The position numbers were made by a program, and so were the translations under genes. The notes beneath the pieces are model-generated. The model was not told the origin of the DNA. It did not search any database and saw nothing but the letters and a program-made list of their open reading frames with translations. Shown here piece by piece: positions 8,079 to 16,030 of a stretch of DNA of 64,000 nt. This stretch comes from a bacterium. Lineage in GTDB: Bacteria; Methylomirabilota; Methylomirabilia; Methylomirabilales; 2-02-FULL-66-22. The number at the start of each line of letters is the position of its first letter. Positions within the stretch are counted from its first letter, which is position 1. Location of the stretch: NCBI GenBank assembly GCA_029580855.1, contig JAKPQH010000146.1, positions 102,419 through 166,418 on the forward strand. Reading direction: 5' to 3'.

Positions 8079-10844
8079 TCACTCCACGCTTACGTTTCCC
8101 CCTAGACCCAGATCGTCCAGCGACTGACGAATGTCCTTTTCCAGATTGGCGGCTTGGTCCTGGGTTACAGTCACCGACAGATCGATACCGATGCGCACGT
8201 CCGTTCCCGCGCGCAGCTTCGGCAGGATGCGGGTGCCGAGGCGATTCCAGAGTTCCAGCGGGATCTGGCCGCGAATCTGGAGCGTGTGGGTCGCTGTGTC
8301 GGAAACGGGTCCAGACATTGGGCCTGGCGATGAGCCGGGCCCGACCGGCGTCGGCGCGGGTGGCGGTTCCACTATGGGACCGACGGGCGGTTCTACGACG
8401 GCGCCGGTCTTCAAGGCTTGAGCCGTCGCTTTGGTCAACAGAAAGACCTTGGCCTCGAAGGCGATCTCGTCCGGGGATACCAATTCCTTGAACCACACAC
8501 GGTCGTAGGTGCCGTCCGGGCGGTCGCCGGAGGCCAGACCGAAATCGCCGCGACTGACGAACTCGACGATTTTGCCTCTCAGGATCGCGTCGGGATCCAT
8601 AAGCCGGGTGAGTGCGCCGTTGAGGAAGCTCTGCCGCAGGCTCGCGAGCGGCCACGCCCCGGACTCCTTGAGCGCCGGCGGCCAGTTGCGCTCCAGATAG
8701 CTCGCGCCGACGGACTCGTTGAGCAGCGCCTCGGCCTTGAGTGCAGCGATTACCCGCCCGCACAGGGTCTCGCCGCTGGAGGAATGTCCCGCGCCGAGGT
8801 CGATCACCTTGAGTCCGTCCGCCTCGCGCGCGTCGGCCACGACCGCAAAACGGTAGCCGCCCCACACCTCGTCCTTGGCCGTCTCTTCCGCGTCCTTCAG
8901 TTCGGCCAAAAGATCCGCCCGATCGCTCTTCTCGAACTCGCCGCCCAGCGTCCCGTCGGCGACTTCGCGCGCCACCCGTTTCCACGCCAGCCACAGCTCG
9001 ACCTTCTCGCGCAGGTCGCGGCCGGGCTTCTTCAGACACCAGACCAGCGCCCCCGGATAGAGCCGTCGCGACCTACCCCGCTGGCGCGTCCACTCCACCA
9101 CCTGGGCGCGCAGCGCGCCGCCACCGGACCACTCCATCTCCGGCCCGGCCACGACCAAGGCGAGCTTGGGCCGATCCGGGATCTCCGCCGGGTCATCTTT
9201 GAGCATCTCCACCGGGATGCGCGCCCCCCGCCGAAACTCGTCCTCGACCAGCTTCCGCAGCGCGGGCTTGACCTCCGTCTCCGCATCGAGCGACGCGCGG
9301 CGGTCGCTGACCACCTTTTTCATGGTCGGCTGGTAGCCGATCCGGAAACCGTCCGGGCCCACCTTCCGAACGAAGTAGGCGCGGTCCTCCAGCGCGAAGG
9401 CGGCCGTGTCGATGGAGGTCGTGTCCAACTCGGGCTCGCCGAGGGCAAAGCGCAGCTCCGGGAGGTGCGCCACCTTGTCCGTCTGGCCCCCCGAGGACTC
9501 GAAGAGGATGGCCGATCCGACCCGCCGGTGGATGTCTCGGAGGGGGCCTTTGGTGTCGGCGTCGAGCGCCTTCGCGTGCGCCTGCTCGCCCGCGAGGTCG
9601 GCGTCGAGCGCGGCGACCAGCCGCGACTCGCCGAGCTGGCCGAGAACTACGCTGCGAAACCCCGGCTCGTTCAGCGGGGCGGAGCCCAGCGTGATGAGCG
9701 GCTCGGTGCGGGCCTTGCGGAACGCGTCCTGGGCGGCGATGGAGATCCACTGGGCCAGCATGGCCAACGTGCCCCGGGTCTGCTGGTACTGCGGGAGCGC
9801 CTGCCACTTGCGCTGGAAGACGGAGAGCGTCCCGGGATGGAACGGGTAGCAGGTCTCGAAGCGGCGCTGGAGGAACTCGCGTGCCTTGGCCTCGGTCGCG
9901 GCCGTATCCACCGCCGTCCACTCCGGCGGGAGCTGCGCGCGTCGCTCGAAACACCAGTCGCCGAACGCTTTGGCGACGTTCCTCCGGATCTTCTCGCTCC
10001 CCAGATCCTGGAAGAGCCGCCGCCGGATGACCTCGCTGATCTCCGTCTCGTCGTTGACAAGCAACGGCTTGGCGACGGCGCCCACGATTTTCACGATCTT
10101 GTCTTGCCATTCCAGGTCCCAGCCGGTCATCTCCACCTGGCTGCGCGGGAGGCTGACGACCGCCGACCGGAACCTGGTGCCGACAAAGCCGCGCACGATG
10201 TTGTGCAGGAACGCGTGCATGGATTCCGCGAACCGCCGATGCCGGTTGAAGAAGTTCAGTAATTCGTCGAAGAGCAAGAGGACGGGCCCATTGGCCAACC
10301 CGATGAGGCGGTTGAGGGTCTCGGTGCCGGGCGGCGCCTCCTTCGCCGCCGGCCCGAGGGCCTTCACGCCCTCGTCGCCGCCAAGTTGTCGGGCGATGTC
10401 GATCCAGGGCGTCTCGCGAAGCGGCTGGGGGTCCCAGGCGTTGCCGACGAACACCGCCACCCGGGCGGCCGGGACCGCGCCGAGCTCCGCCTCGCGGAGC
10501 AGGGCCGCCACTCCGGGCCACGCGGCCGCCGCCGGACCGCCGTTGGCCAGGTGCCAGAGCGTCGTCAGCATGTGCGTCTTCCCGCCGCCCATCTGTGTGA
10601 CCAGGGTCTGAACCGGCGCGGTGTTCTGCGTCTCGCCCGCCAGGCGCCGCAACACCAACGCGGAATTGTCGCGCAGCGCCCGCGTGAAACAGGTGCGCGC
10701 GAAGAACTGGTCGGGCGTCCGGTAGTCCTCCGGGGCCGTCCCCGCGACGACCTGTTCGAGCGCGATGGCGAACTCGTCCGGGTTGAACGACCGGCCCTCG
10801 CGGACTTCCTTGCGCGGCGTGGCGATCCTGTACCAGGGATCCAT
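8079..10844 (-). CDS. DUF499-family P-loop ATPase (defence-associated)
   Basis: This large cytoplasmic ATPase of 921 residues opens with the DUF499 N-terminus (MDPWYRIATPRKEVREG). A Walker A motif QMGGGKTHML lies at about residues 84-93 and a Walker B LLLFDELLNFF around 189-199. The C-terminal third contains a proline-rich linker (VEPPVGPIVEPPPAPTPVGPG) and a small terminal domain. DUF499 proteins resemble the PglY/BrxC ATPases of BREX systems and are repeatedly found next to DUF1156 methyltransferases and SNF2 helicases, which is the arrangement here. The start codon lies 2 bp after the stop of the DUF5615 gene, so the three genes 11460-8079 are almost certainly one transcription unit. The role is presumed to be nucleic-acid remodelling in an anti-phage complex. 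Confidence 0.85.
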   Translation of the reverse strand: MDPWYRIATPRKEVREGRSFNPDEFAIALEQVVAGTAPEDYRTPDQFFARTCFTRALRDNSALVLRRLAGETQNTAPVQTLVTQMGGGKTHMLTTLWHLANGGPAAAAWPGVAALLREAELGAVPAARVAVFVGNAWDPQPLRETPWIDIARQLGGDEGVKALGPAAKEAPPGTETLNRLIGLANGPVLLLFDELLNFFNRHRRFAESMHAFLHNIVRGFVGTRFRSAVVSLPRSQVEMTGWDLEWQDKIVKIVGAVAKPLLVNDETEISEVIRRRLFQDLGSEKIRRNVAKAFGDWCFERRAQLPPEWTAVDTAATEAKAREFLQRRFETCYPFHPGTLSVFQRKWQALPQYQQTRGTLAMLAQWISIAAQDAFRKARTEPLITLGSAPLNEPGFRSVVLGQLGESRLVAALDADLAGEQAHAKALDADTKGPLRDIHRRVGSAILFESSGGQTDKVAHLPELRFALGEPELDTTSIDTAAFALEDRAYFVRKVGPDGFRIGYQPTMKKVVSDRRASLDAETEVKPALRKLVEDEFRRGARIPVEMLKDDPAEIPDRPKLALVVAGPEMEWSGGGALRAQVVEWTRQRGRSRRLYPGALVWCLKKPGRDLREKVELWLAWKRVAREVADGTLGGEFEKSDRADLLAELKDAEETAKDEVWGGYRFAVVADAREADGLKVIDLGAGHSSSGETLCGRVIAALKAEALLNESVGASYLERNWPPALKESGAWPLASLRQSFLNGALTRLMDPDAILRGKIVEFVSRGDFGLASGDRPDGTYDRVWFKELVSPDEIAFEAKVFLLTKATAQALKTGAVVEPPVGPIVEPPPAPTPVGPGSSPGPMSGPVSDTATHTLQIRGQIPLELWNRLGTRILPKLRAGTDVRIGIDLSVTVTQDQAANLEKDIRQSLDDLGLGGNVSVE

Positions 10845-10846
10845 GC

Positions 10847-11206
10847 CTAGCCTCTTGGCCTGCGGCCAATCCGAATCCTGCCGGGTTGCACGACAACGAA
10901 TTTACCCACGAGGGCGTCGCCGCGCCGTCTGACCATATCGAGCATCACTCTGGGAAGATCTGCCCTGAAGCGGGCGGGGAATCGAACGAAAATCACACCT
11001 CCCGTCGCGCGCTCTTCGGAGTACACGTACCGCCCGAAATCCTTATCTTCCGTCAGGAGGATGGCTGCCTCTTGGACGGCCATTTCGAGAACCCGTTCGT
11101 CAGGCGCCCCTCCGGCGATCTCCGATACGGCGGTGACCAGGTGCCCCTCCGCTCGAAGTGCACGCACCACGTTGAAATCGCAGCTCTCATCCGCCAGAAA
11201 ACGCAT
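10847..11206 (-). CDS. DUF5615 PIN-like protein, probable toxin
   Basis: This 119-residue protein has the DUF5615 Mut7-C/PIN-like fold. The N-terminal acidic motif MRFLADESCD, the central LLTEDKDFGRYVYSEE and the segment GVIFVRFP are all in place, so the predicted ribonuclease site looks complete. It directly follows a DUF433 gene, the usual partner, with a 2-bp gap, and precedes the DUF499 ATPase by 2 bp. The pair may act as an addiction module locking the defence operon in place, or as a guard (inference). Confidence 0.8.
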   Translation of the reverse strand: MRFLADESCDFNVVRALRAEGHLVTAVSEIAGGAPDERVLEMAVQEAAILLTEDKDFGRYVYSEERATGGVIFVRFPARFRADLPRVMLDMVRRRGDALVGKFVVVQPGRIRIGRRPRG

Positions 11207-11208
11207 CG

Positions 11209-11460
11209 TTAGCGCGCAGCCCGCTTTCGGGGCTTCTCCAGCAACAGCGTTTCCTCGTTCGCCACTGTGTCCGCGGCATACGCGATGGCGGCCTGAATGT
11301 CCTCTCTCGTCAGGCGCGGATAGGCGTCGAGCAAGTCGGCCTCCGTCGCACCTTCACTCAGCTTTCTGAGGAGTAGCTCAACCGGAATCCGGGTGCGCCG
11401 GATCACCGGCTTCCCGAGCATAATCTTGGGATTCACTTCAATTCGATCGGTGACGGCCAT
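11209..11460 (-). CDS. DUF433 antitoxin
   Basis: This 83-residue protein has the DUF433 signature: RIEVNPKIMLGKPVIRRTRIPVELLLRKLSEGATEADLLDAYPRLTREDIQAAIAYAADTV. These residues form a winged-helix-like domain that usually both neutralises a DUF5615 partner and binds DNA. The tail KPRKRAAR is basic. It sits 80 bp after the stop of the DUF1156 methyltransferase gene and is followed 2 bp later by its partner. Confidence 0.82.
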   Translation of the reverse strand: MAVTDRIEVNPKIMLGKPVIRRTRIPVELLLRKLSEGATEADLLDAYPRLTREDIQAAIAYAADTVANEETLLLEKPRKRAAR

Positions 11461-11540
11461 AATCGTCCCCCTTGTGACGCAGCCTCGTGATCAACGAACC
11501 GAACGAATGTTGCCAATTATTCGTCACCTTTGGAATGCCC

Positions 11541-14500
11541 TTATTTGGGCACAGCCAAGAGCATCGCGTCAAGCAGTCGCTTTTCCTCAGAGCCCTGAGG
11601 GTACAACGCCGATAACGCATTTGCTAGACGCAGGAAGTCCGGGCCGCGGTCCTGTTCGGCCTTGAGGAGTGCCCGCAGGGCGTTGGTGCGGCCGCCGCCC
11701 TGGAGCAGCATGGCGGCGTGGACCCGATCGAGGGTCGTGGCCTCCTTTGCACCGCTGAGGCGCGGAGTACGCAGAGACTCCTCCTCTGGATTAGCTATGC
11801 GCTTAGCCCTGTGGCCTCTGCGTCTCTGCGGTGAATCCTCCCCAACCGTTGGGAAGAGTGCGAGCTGCGAACGTACCCCGAATGCGGCGTCCTCTTCCAA
11901 CTTGGTCGCGACGGCCTGTGCTCCATCCTCACCGAAGAGTTGCCTGGCGCGCTCGGCAACGGACAGGAGCCTTACGATGCCCTTCTTGGTCTCAATCACG
12001 CGGCCTTCCCATTTGGGAAGCTCGATGCCGAGCGGCTGTGCAAAGCGGCGCACCACGTCGAACACAAGAGAGAAGCCCTTCCACCGCTGAGGCGCAGAGG
12101 ACGCAGAGTCCTCGTCCTCTTCTGAATCAGGTTCGGGTTCCTCCTCTGCACTCTCTGCGTCTCTGCGGTGATCGTCCTCGTTCGTGGCCTGCAGCGTCCA
12201 CAGAAAGAGCGCCGTGAGCCGCGCGTCCTCCTCCACGGCGCCTGCCGCGCCGTTACGGGCCTTGGCCTCGGCGGTACCGAGCACCTGCGCGAGCGCGTTC
12301 CGGCCCACGACTTCCCAGACCTTCTCCAGATATTCGGCGAGCGCGACCTCGCGCCCCTCGGCCGTCTCGACCTTCGCGTATCGGCTGAAAATCTCGAGCG
12401 CCGGGCCGATGCAAGCGAAGACAAGATCCGCGCCGCGCACCCCTTCGCCCTGCAGGCGTTCCATCCAGTCACCCACACGTTTCGGCAGCTCGCGCAGGAC
12501 AACGGCCCAGTCACCAATTCCGGCATCCGCCACGCGTGGGCGGCACACCAGGTGAACACTCGTTGCTAGCGCGGCGGACTCGCGGGCGCGCAGACGCGAC
12601 AGCATCTCAGTAGCGATAGGCCAAGAGCCGGTGATGGTCCAACCGCCCCGGATCAGGCCGGAAAGGAGCGCCTCCCAGCCTTCTGTGGTCTTGTGGGCGA
12701 AGACGACCGCCCCGACGCCATCTTCGTGGAGCACGCGGCGGCTCTCGGCGAAGGCTTTGGCCATCGTCTCCTCGAACCAGGTGCGGTCCTTCACTCGATC
12801 GTTTTCCTGTTTGGTTTCGTCCTGCACGGCCTCGCGCGCCTTGGGTGTGAGCGGATTTGCGGGATCAAACGGATCACACAATAGATGGTGACCCGATAGT
12901 GTCCGCTTGAGCCAGACGAGGAAGAAGTCCGAAAGGTCGGCGTAGGGCACCGCGTCGTAGTAGGGCGGGTCGGTGAACCACACCTGCGCCGCTTGATCGG
13001 GAAGAGGGTGCCCGCGCGCATCAGCTCCCTGCACTTGCCCTGACTGAATTGCGTCCTGGGTCCAGGCTGACAACGCATCAACCATCCTCATTGTGTCTGT
13101 TACACGGTCTTCCCAGCTTCCGGTCGACCGCGAGAGTGCAACCGCTTCGCCGAAATCCCAGGACATCGGCAAAGCCTGACGCGCGAATACATGCTCCACT
13201 TTCTCCTGATCAGCTTGCGGTCGCCAGGTCGCAAGCACCGCGTTTCTCTCTACCACGCCGCTCAAAACAAGCCCCAGCACTTCGGGGAGATCAGAGTTAC
13301 TCTGTTGCCCGACTGCGTCGCCCAAGGTCAGCATTGCCACCTTCTGCCTCGCCGTGAATAGGTCGCCCCACTGGCGCATGCCGTAGCGTTGCACGCTGAA
13401 CGCACGACCGGCCCCGGAGCCTCCACCAGCGGGAGTCGGCTCATCCGGCACCGGGCAGAGGCCCTGCTTCCCGCCGCGCTCCCACTGCGCCAGCAGCTTC
13501 GCAACGCGAGCCTGCGCCTTGCGCACAGCCTCGTAGTCGCGCTCGGTCGGCAGCCGGTAGTGCCGCCCCGTCTCGCCGGGTTGGAGGGTCACAACGGCCA
13601 GCATCCGCGCCCCGCCCGTGCGCCGACCTTTGGCGTCGAAAACCACGTCGGCCCCACCGCGCTGTCCGGCAAGTTGGACTCGCACCCGCTCCGGCGGGAG
13701 GACTGCGCCGCAGCAGACGCACGTCGCCTTGGCGCGCGTCACCGTGCCGGCAGGCACGTCCTTCTCCGTCTTCGGCTCGAAAATCTCGAACTCGACGGTG
13801 GCACAGGCATCCTGCCTGTGCCCGGGCGCCGGCGTTCTCAGGTGAAGCCAAGGGTATCCCTCCGGCTCTTTGGCCAGACCCTTCTTCACCGGATTTTGCC
13901 GGACATACTCCCTCTTCTCTTCCCATTCCGCCTCATGACGAATGATATGGTCAAAGCTCTCGTCGAGCCACACGGAGCCGCGCCGCCTCAATGCCCGGTT
14001 GATCTCCTTCGCGGAAAAACCCTTGATACTGTGAAGGATGTCTCCGAGGGGGGAGCTATCGATCACCCTGAAAATCGCGTGAGCATGATCCGCCATTACG
14101 ACTGCTGCATCCAGGTCGATCCGCTTCCCGTCCCAGTGCCTCATCGCCGCCAACATCACTCCCCTGGCTTCCTCGGATAGACTGACCCCTTTACGACAGC
14201 GAAAGGTCACGAAATATGTGGCCTGCGGGGCTTGCAGGTGAGGCAGGTTCCGTTTCTGAACGCTCAGGTCGGGTGACTTCCAGGGATTCACAGGCTGGAA
14301 GCCTGTGCCATTGGGAGTGGCCTGAACAACTTTGAGCCGCAGCGCCCGCTTGCGATTCGCCTTCTTGCACAGCCAGAACGAACGGACGAGCGGAATCTCC
14401 GCGCCGCAGTTCGGCGACTCGCAGCGCACCGTGCGTGCCCAGAGATACGCGATGGGGGTCGCGCCGTCCGGGTCCTTCGGGTAAAGGTCCGCCAGCTCCT

Positions 14501-15125
14501 TCTCCGCCTCCTCCTTGATCTTCCTGCCAACTCTTCGGAGTTCATCCGCCAATGATTCTGCGCCCTCCGCGCCTCTGCGGTGCGCTTCTCGCGGGATATC
14601 CTCCAGCATCACTTTGAGAATCAGGCACGCGACTGGATTGAGATCGCTCGCAAAGGCTTCGCAGCCGACGCGTAGCGCCTCCAGCGGGATCGAACCACCC
14701 CCGGCGAAGGGGTCAACGACCAAAGGAGTTTCCTCGGGGTGCGCGGCCTTCACCAGGCCACGGCCCACTCTGAGATAGAGCGGGTCGGACGCGACATCCC
14801 AGTTGGCGAAATCTCCAATGAACGAGAGCAGCGACCGCCGCAACTCTTCATCCGTCGTCCCTGGCCGCGTCCAGGTTGTCATCGCCTCCGAAAGCAGCTC
14901 TCGCGCCTTCGCCTTGAATTCGACGGGGCAGAGGGAATCGCCTGGATCGGGCAAGAGCAAAGCAAGCAGCATCGCCCGACAAGCTGCCAGCGGCCGCCGC
15001 GCCCACCAGAGGTGCAGGGTCGAGGGGTGCCCATGCCGGATGGACTTCTCCCGCGCCGCGTGCTTTGACACCACGGCGATCGGGAAGTCCACCTCGGCGA
15101 GCCGCTTGCATTCCTTCGGAATCAT
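11541..15125 (-). CDS. DUF1156 adenine-specific DNA methyltransferase with an in-frame RAYT insertion
   Basis: This 1194-residue protein begins with the DUF1156 domain ([20 protein letters not shown], then [20 protein letters not shown]). The SAM-binding motif [14 protein letters not shown] lies at 138-151 and the catalytic DPPYYD at 719-724, the order of an N6-adenine amino-methyltransferase. Two cysteine clusters, CESPNCGAE near 235-243 and CVCCGAVL near 469-475, look like split zinc ribbons. Between them, residues about 270-443 are foreign: a complete REP-associated tyrosine transposase domain between two REP hairpins. Three further stretches, near 181-190, 985-1015 and 1097-1126, are translated palindromic repeats. 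Despite these the frame is uninterrupted. The protein is presumably the modification component of the DUF499/helicase defence system. Whether the enlarged enzyme still works is unknown. Confidence 0.88.
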   Translation of the reverse strand: MIPKECKRLAEVDFPIAVVSKHAAREKSIRHGHPSTLHLWWARRPLAACRAMLLALLLPDPGDSLCPVEFKAKARELLSEAMTTWTRPGTTDEELRRSLLSFIGDFANWDVASDPLYLRVGRGLVKAAHPEETPLVVDPFAGGGSIPLEALRVGCEAFASDLNPVACLILKVMLEDIPREAHRRGAEGAESLADELRRVGRKIKEEAEKELADLYPKDPDGATPIAYLWARTVRCESPNCGAEIPLVRSFWLCKKANRKRALRLKVVQATPNGTGFQPVNPWKSPDLSVQKRNLPHLQAPQATYFVTFRCRKGVSLSEEARGVMLAAMRHWDGKRIDLDAAVVMADHAHAIFRVIDSSPLGDILHSIKGFSAKEINRALRRRGSVWLDESFDHIIRHEAEWEEKREYVRQNPVKKGLAKEPEGYPWLHLRTPAPGHRQDACATVEFEIFEPKTEKDVPAGTVTRAKATCVCCGAVLPPERVRVQLAGQRGGADVVFDAKGRRTGGARMLAVVTLQPGETGRHYRLPTERDYEAVRKAQARVAKLLAQWERGGKQGLCPVPDEPTPAGGGSGAGRAFSVQRYGMRQWGDLFTARQKVAMLTLGDAVGQQSNSDLPEVLGLVLSGVVERNAVLATWRPQADQEKVEHVFARQALPMSWDFGEAVALSRSTGSWEDRVTDTMRMVDALSAWTQDAIQSGQVQGADARGHPLPDQAAQVWFTDPPYYDAVPYADLSDFFLVWLKRTLSGHHLLCDPFDPANPLTPKAREAVQDETKQENDRVKDRTWFEETMAKAFAESRRVLHEDGVGAVVFAHKTTEGWEALLSGLIRGGWTITGSWPIATEMLSRLRARESAALATSVHLVCRPRVADAGIGDWAVVLRELPKRVGDWMERLQGEGVRGADLVFACIGPALEIFSRYAKVETAEGREVALAEYLEKVWEVVGRNALAQVLGTAEAKARNGAAGAVEEDARLTALFLWTLQATNEDDHRRDAESAEEEPEPDSEEDEDSASSAPQRWKGFSLVFDVVRRFAQPLGIELPKWEGRVIETKKGIVRLLSVAERARQLFGEDGAQAVATKLEEDAAFGVRSQLALFPTVGEDSPQRRRGHRAKRIANPEEESLRTPRLSGAKEATTLDRVHAAMLLQGGGRTNALRALLKAEQDRGPDFLRLANALSALYPQGSEEKRLLDAMLLAVPK
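11750..11834. repeat. In-frame palindromic element A (within the DUF1156 gene)
   Basis: The left arm (11750-11776, beginning CACCGCTGAGGCGCGGAG) and right arm (11815-11834, ending CTCTGCGTCTCTGCGGTGA) are imperfect inverted repeats around a 38-bp centre. On the gene strand it encodes residues about 1097-1126 ([11 protein letters not shown] through to LSGA), unrelated to methyltransferase sequence and polar. It is the same family as the elements at 12082, 14557 and 16898. Confidence 0.75.
12082..12170. repeat. In-frame palindromic element B (within the DUF1156 gene)
   Basis: The arms CACCGCTGAGGCGCAGAGG (from 12082) and TCTCTGCGTCTCTGCGGTG (12152-12170) are inverted copies. The centre encodes an acidic run. 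The translated element reads [20 protein letters not shown] and SASSAPQRW, near residues 985-1015. It is the clearest example of the peptide signature of this repeat. Confidence 0.8.
13801..13821. repeat. REP hairpin, downstream end of the nested RAYT
   Basis: This is a perfect inverted repeat GCACAGGCA-TCC-TGCCTGTGC, with 9-bp arms and a 3-nt loop. It is translated on the gene strand as RQDACAT. It belongs to the same family as the hairpin at 14289-14307. Confidence 0.88.
14289..14307. repeat. REP hairpin, upstream end of the nested RAYT
   Basis: This is a perfect inverted repeat CACAGGCT-GGA-AGCCTGTG, with 8-bp arms and a 3-nt loop. It is translated as GTGFQPVN within the methyltransferase frame. 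The shared core CACAGGC/GCCTGTG with the other hairpin marks both as ends recognised by the enclosed RAYT (inference). Confidence 0.88.
14557..14583. repeat. In-frame palindromic element C, single arm (within the DUF1156 gene)
   Basis: The stretch TCTGCGCCCTCCGCGCCTCT then GCGGTGC matches one arm of elements A, B and D. It encodes [10 protein letters not shown] at residues 181-190, between the SAM-binding motif and the first cysteine cluster. No second arm is seen, so it may be a solo or eroded copy. Confidence 0.6.
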
Positions 15126-15245
15126 GAGGTTTCCCTGACCAAGCGTTTTAGACAGGCAATGGCGCCCCGCAGACTTTCCGAACGCGCGGCTGCCACGTTG
15201 GGACGCCAGCGCGTCTACATGGGCGAGGGGACGTTGTCACCTTAA

Positions 15246-15833
15246 TCACTTTATCTCGCTTCCCGCTCGCATGCCGGTTCGCGATCCCAGCCGTTTCACC
15301 CGGTAGACGGGCCGCGCCTCCTCGACCTTGAACCCGATGGAGCGTCGCGTCCTCTCCGGCGGTGCCATGAGCTGGCGGATGGCATCGAAGACGGCGCGAA
15401 ATTGGGCGTCGTACCGCTTTTCAAGTTCTACCAGTTTCCGAGCCAGGTCCTCATGCGATGCAAGGATGCGGCGCAGCCGGACGAACGCGCGCATGATTTC
15501 GATATTGACACGGATGGCTTGCGGACTGTTCAGGATGCTGGAGAGCATGGCGACGCCTTGTTCGGTGAAGGCGTATGGCAGCGCGCGACGGAGACCGCCC
15601 CAACTTGAAGTCACAAATTGTGACTTCAAGTTGCCGAACTCATCGCGCGAGAGCTGGAACATGAAGTCGTCGGGGAAGCGCGCCGCGTTGCGCTTGACGG
15701 CCTGCACCAGCACCTTGGGTTGGACGCCATACAATTCTGCCAGATGTGGGCTGAGCGTCACTCGCTGGCCGCGAAGAACAAAGATCCTTGTCTCGACTCT
15801 CGCAGCGAGATTCGCCGCTAGGGCTTTACTCAT
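15246..15833 (-). CDS. ORF6N-domain protein
   Basis: This 195-residue protein carries the ORF6N domain, a DNA-binding module found in phage and mobile-element regulators. The core is [46 protein letters not shown], followed by [19 protein letters not shown] and a helical tail ending in a basic region. The start is placed at ATG 15833 ([13 protein letters not shown]); the frame is open upstream but there encodes the end of a second, partial ORF6N copy. A 33-bp near-perfect palindrome lies inside the gene at 15601. Its role beside the methyltransferase and helicase is unknown; it could be a regulator. Confidence 0.75.
   Translation of the reverse strand: MSKALAANLAARVETRIFVLRGQRVTLSPHLAELYGVQPKVLVQAVKRNAARFPDDFMFQLSRDEFGNLKSQFVTSSWGGLRRALPYAFTEQGVAMLSSILNSPQAIRVNIEIMRAFVRLRRILASHEDLARKLVELEKRYDAQFRAVFDAIRQLMAPPERTRRSIGFKVEEARPVYRVKRLGSRTGMRAGSEIK
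15601..15633. repeat. Perfect 16-bp inverted repeat inside the ORF6N gene
   Basis: CAACTTGAAGTCACAA and its exact complement TTGTGACTTCAAGTTG flank a single A. The repeat lies in the codons for the NLKSQFVTS segment of the ORF6N protein. Its size and symmetry suit a protein-binding site or a stable mRNA hairpin. A shorter palindrome with the same TCACAA/TTGTGA theme occupies the equivalent place in the upstream ORF6N relic (15925-15945). Confidence 0.85.
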
Positions 15834-16030
15834 GCGCCGGCCTCCCGAGGACGATCGAGGGCATTGCGACCCCTTGCTCGGTGAGCGCGTAGGGCAGAAA
15901 CGGCGAAAACCGGAGCGTCCTGAAGTGATCACAAACTGTGATCACCCCGCCCACCACCGGAGGCAGCGTACGGTGGGACCGCATGCGCACTCCTGCCTGG
16001 CGAATTCCCTCTGCGCGAATCGTCCGGCCG
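15834..16030 (-). pseudogene. Partial ORF6N gene
   Basis: Just upstream of the intact ORF6N gene, the frame ending at 15826 reads [33 protein letters not shown]. This is the middle of a second ORF6N domain (compare [29 protein letters not shown]). No N-terminal half or start is recognisable before it; the helicase gene ends at 16031. It looks like the remnant of a tandem duplication. It contains the 21-bp palindrome GTGATCACA-AAC-TGTGATCAC at 15925-15945. Confidence 0.6.

Larger units (their letters stand above)
13801..14307 (-). mobile_element. REP-associated tyrosine transposase (RAYT) with flanking REPs, nested in the DUF1156 gene
   Basis: Within the methyltransferase frame, residues about 292-430 form a Y1/HUH transposase. 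The segment [13 protein letters not shown] is the first strand, [11 protein letters not shown] holds the two metal-binding histidines of the HUH motif, and [14 protein letters not shown] carries the catalytic tyrosine and the RAYT NPV signature. [17 protein letters not shown] is also typical. On either side lie matching REP hairpins (14289-14307 and 13801-13821), translated as GTGFQPV and GHRQDACAT. The 507-bp unit is a multiple of three. The catalytic residues appear intact, so the domain could be active or domesticated. Confidence 0.85.

Noticed and set aside
13801..14307. Treating the RAYT as a separate gene that splits the methyltransferase into two pseudogenes
   Set aside because: The frame is continuous through both junctions with no stop, and both methyltransferase halves keep their motifs, so one long coding region is the simpler reading.
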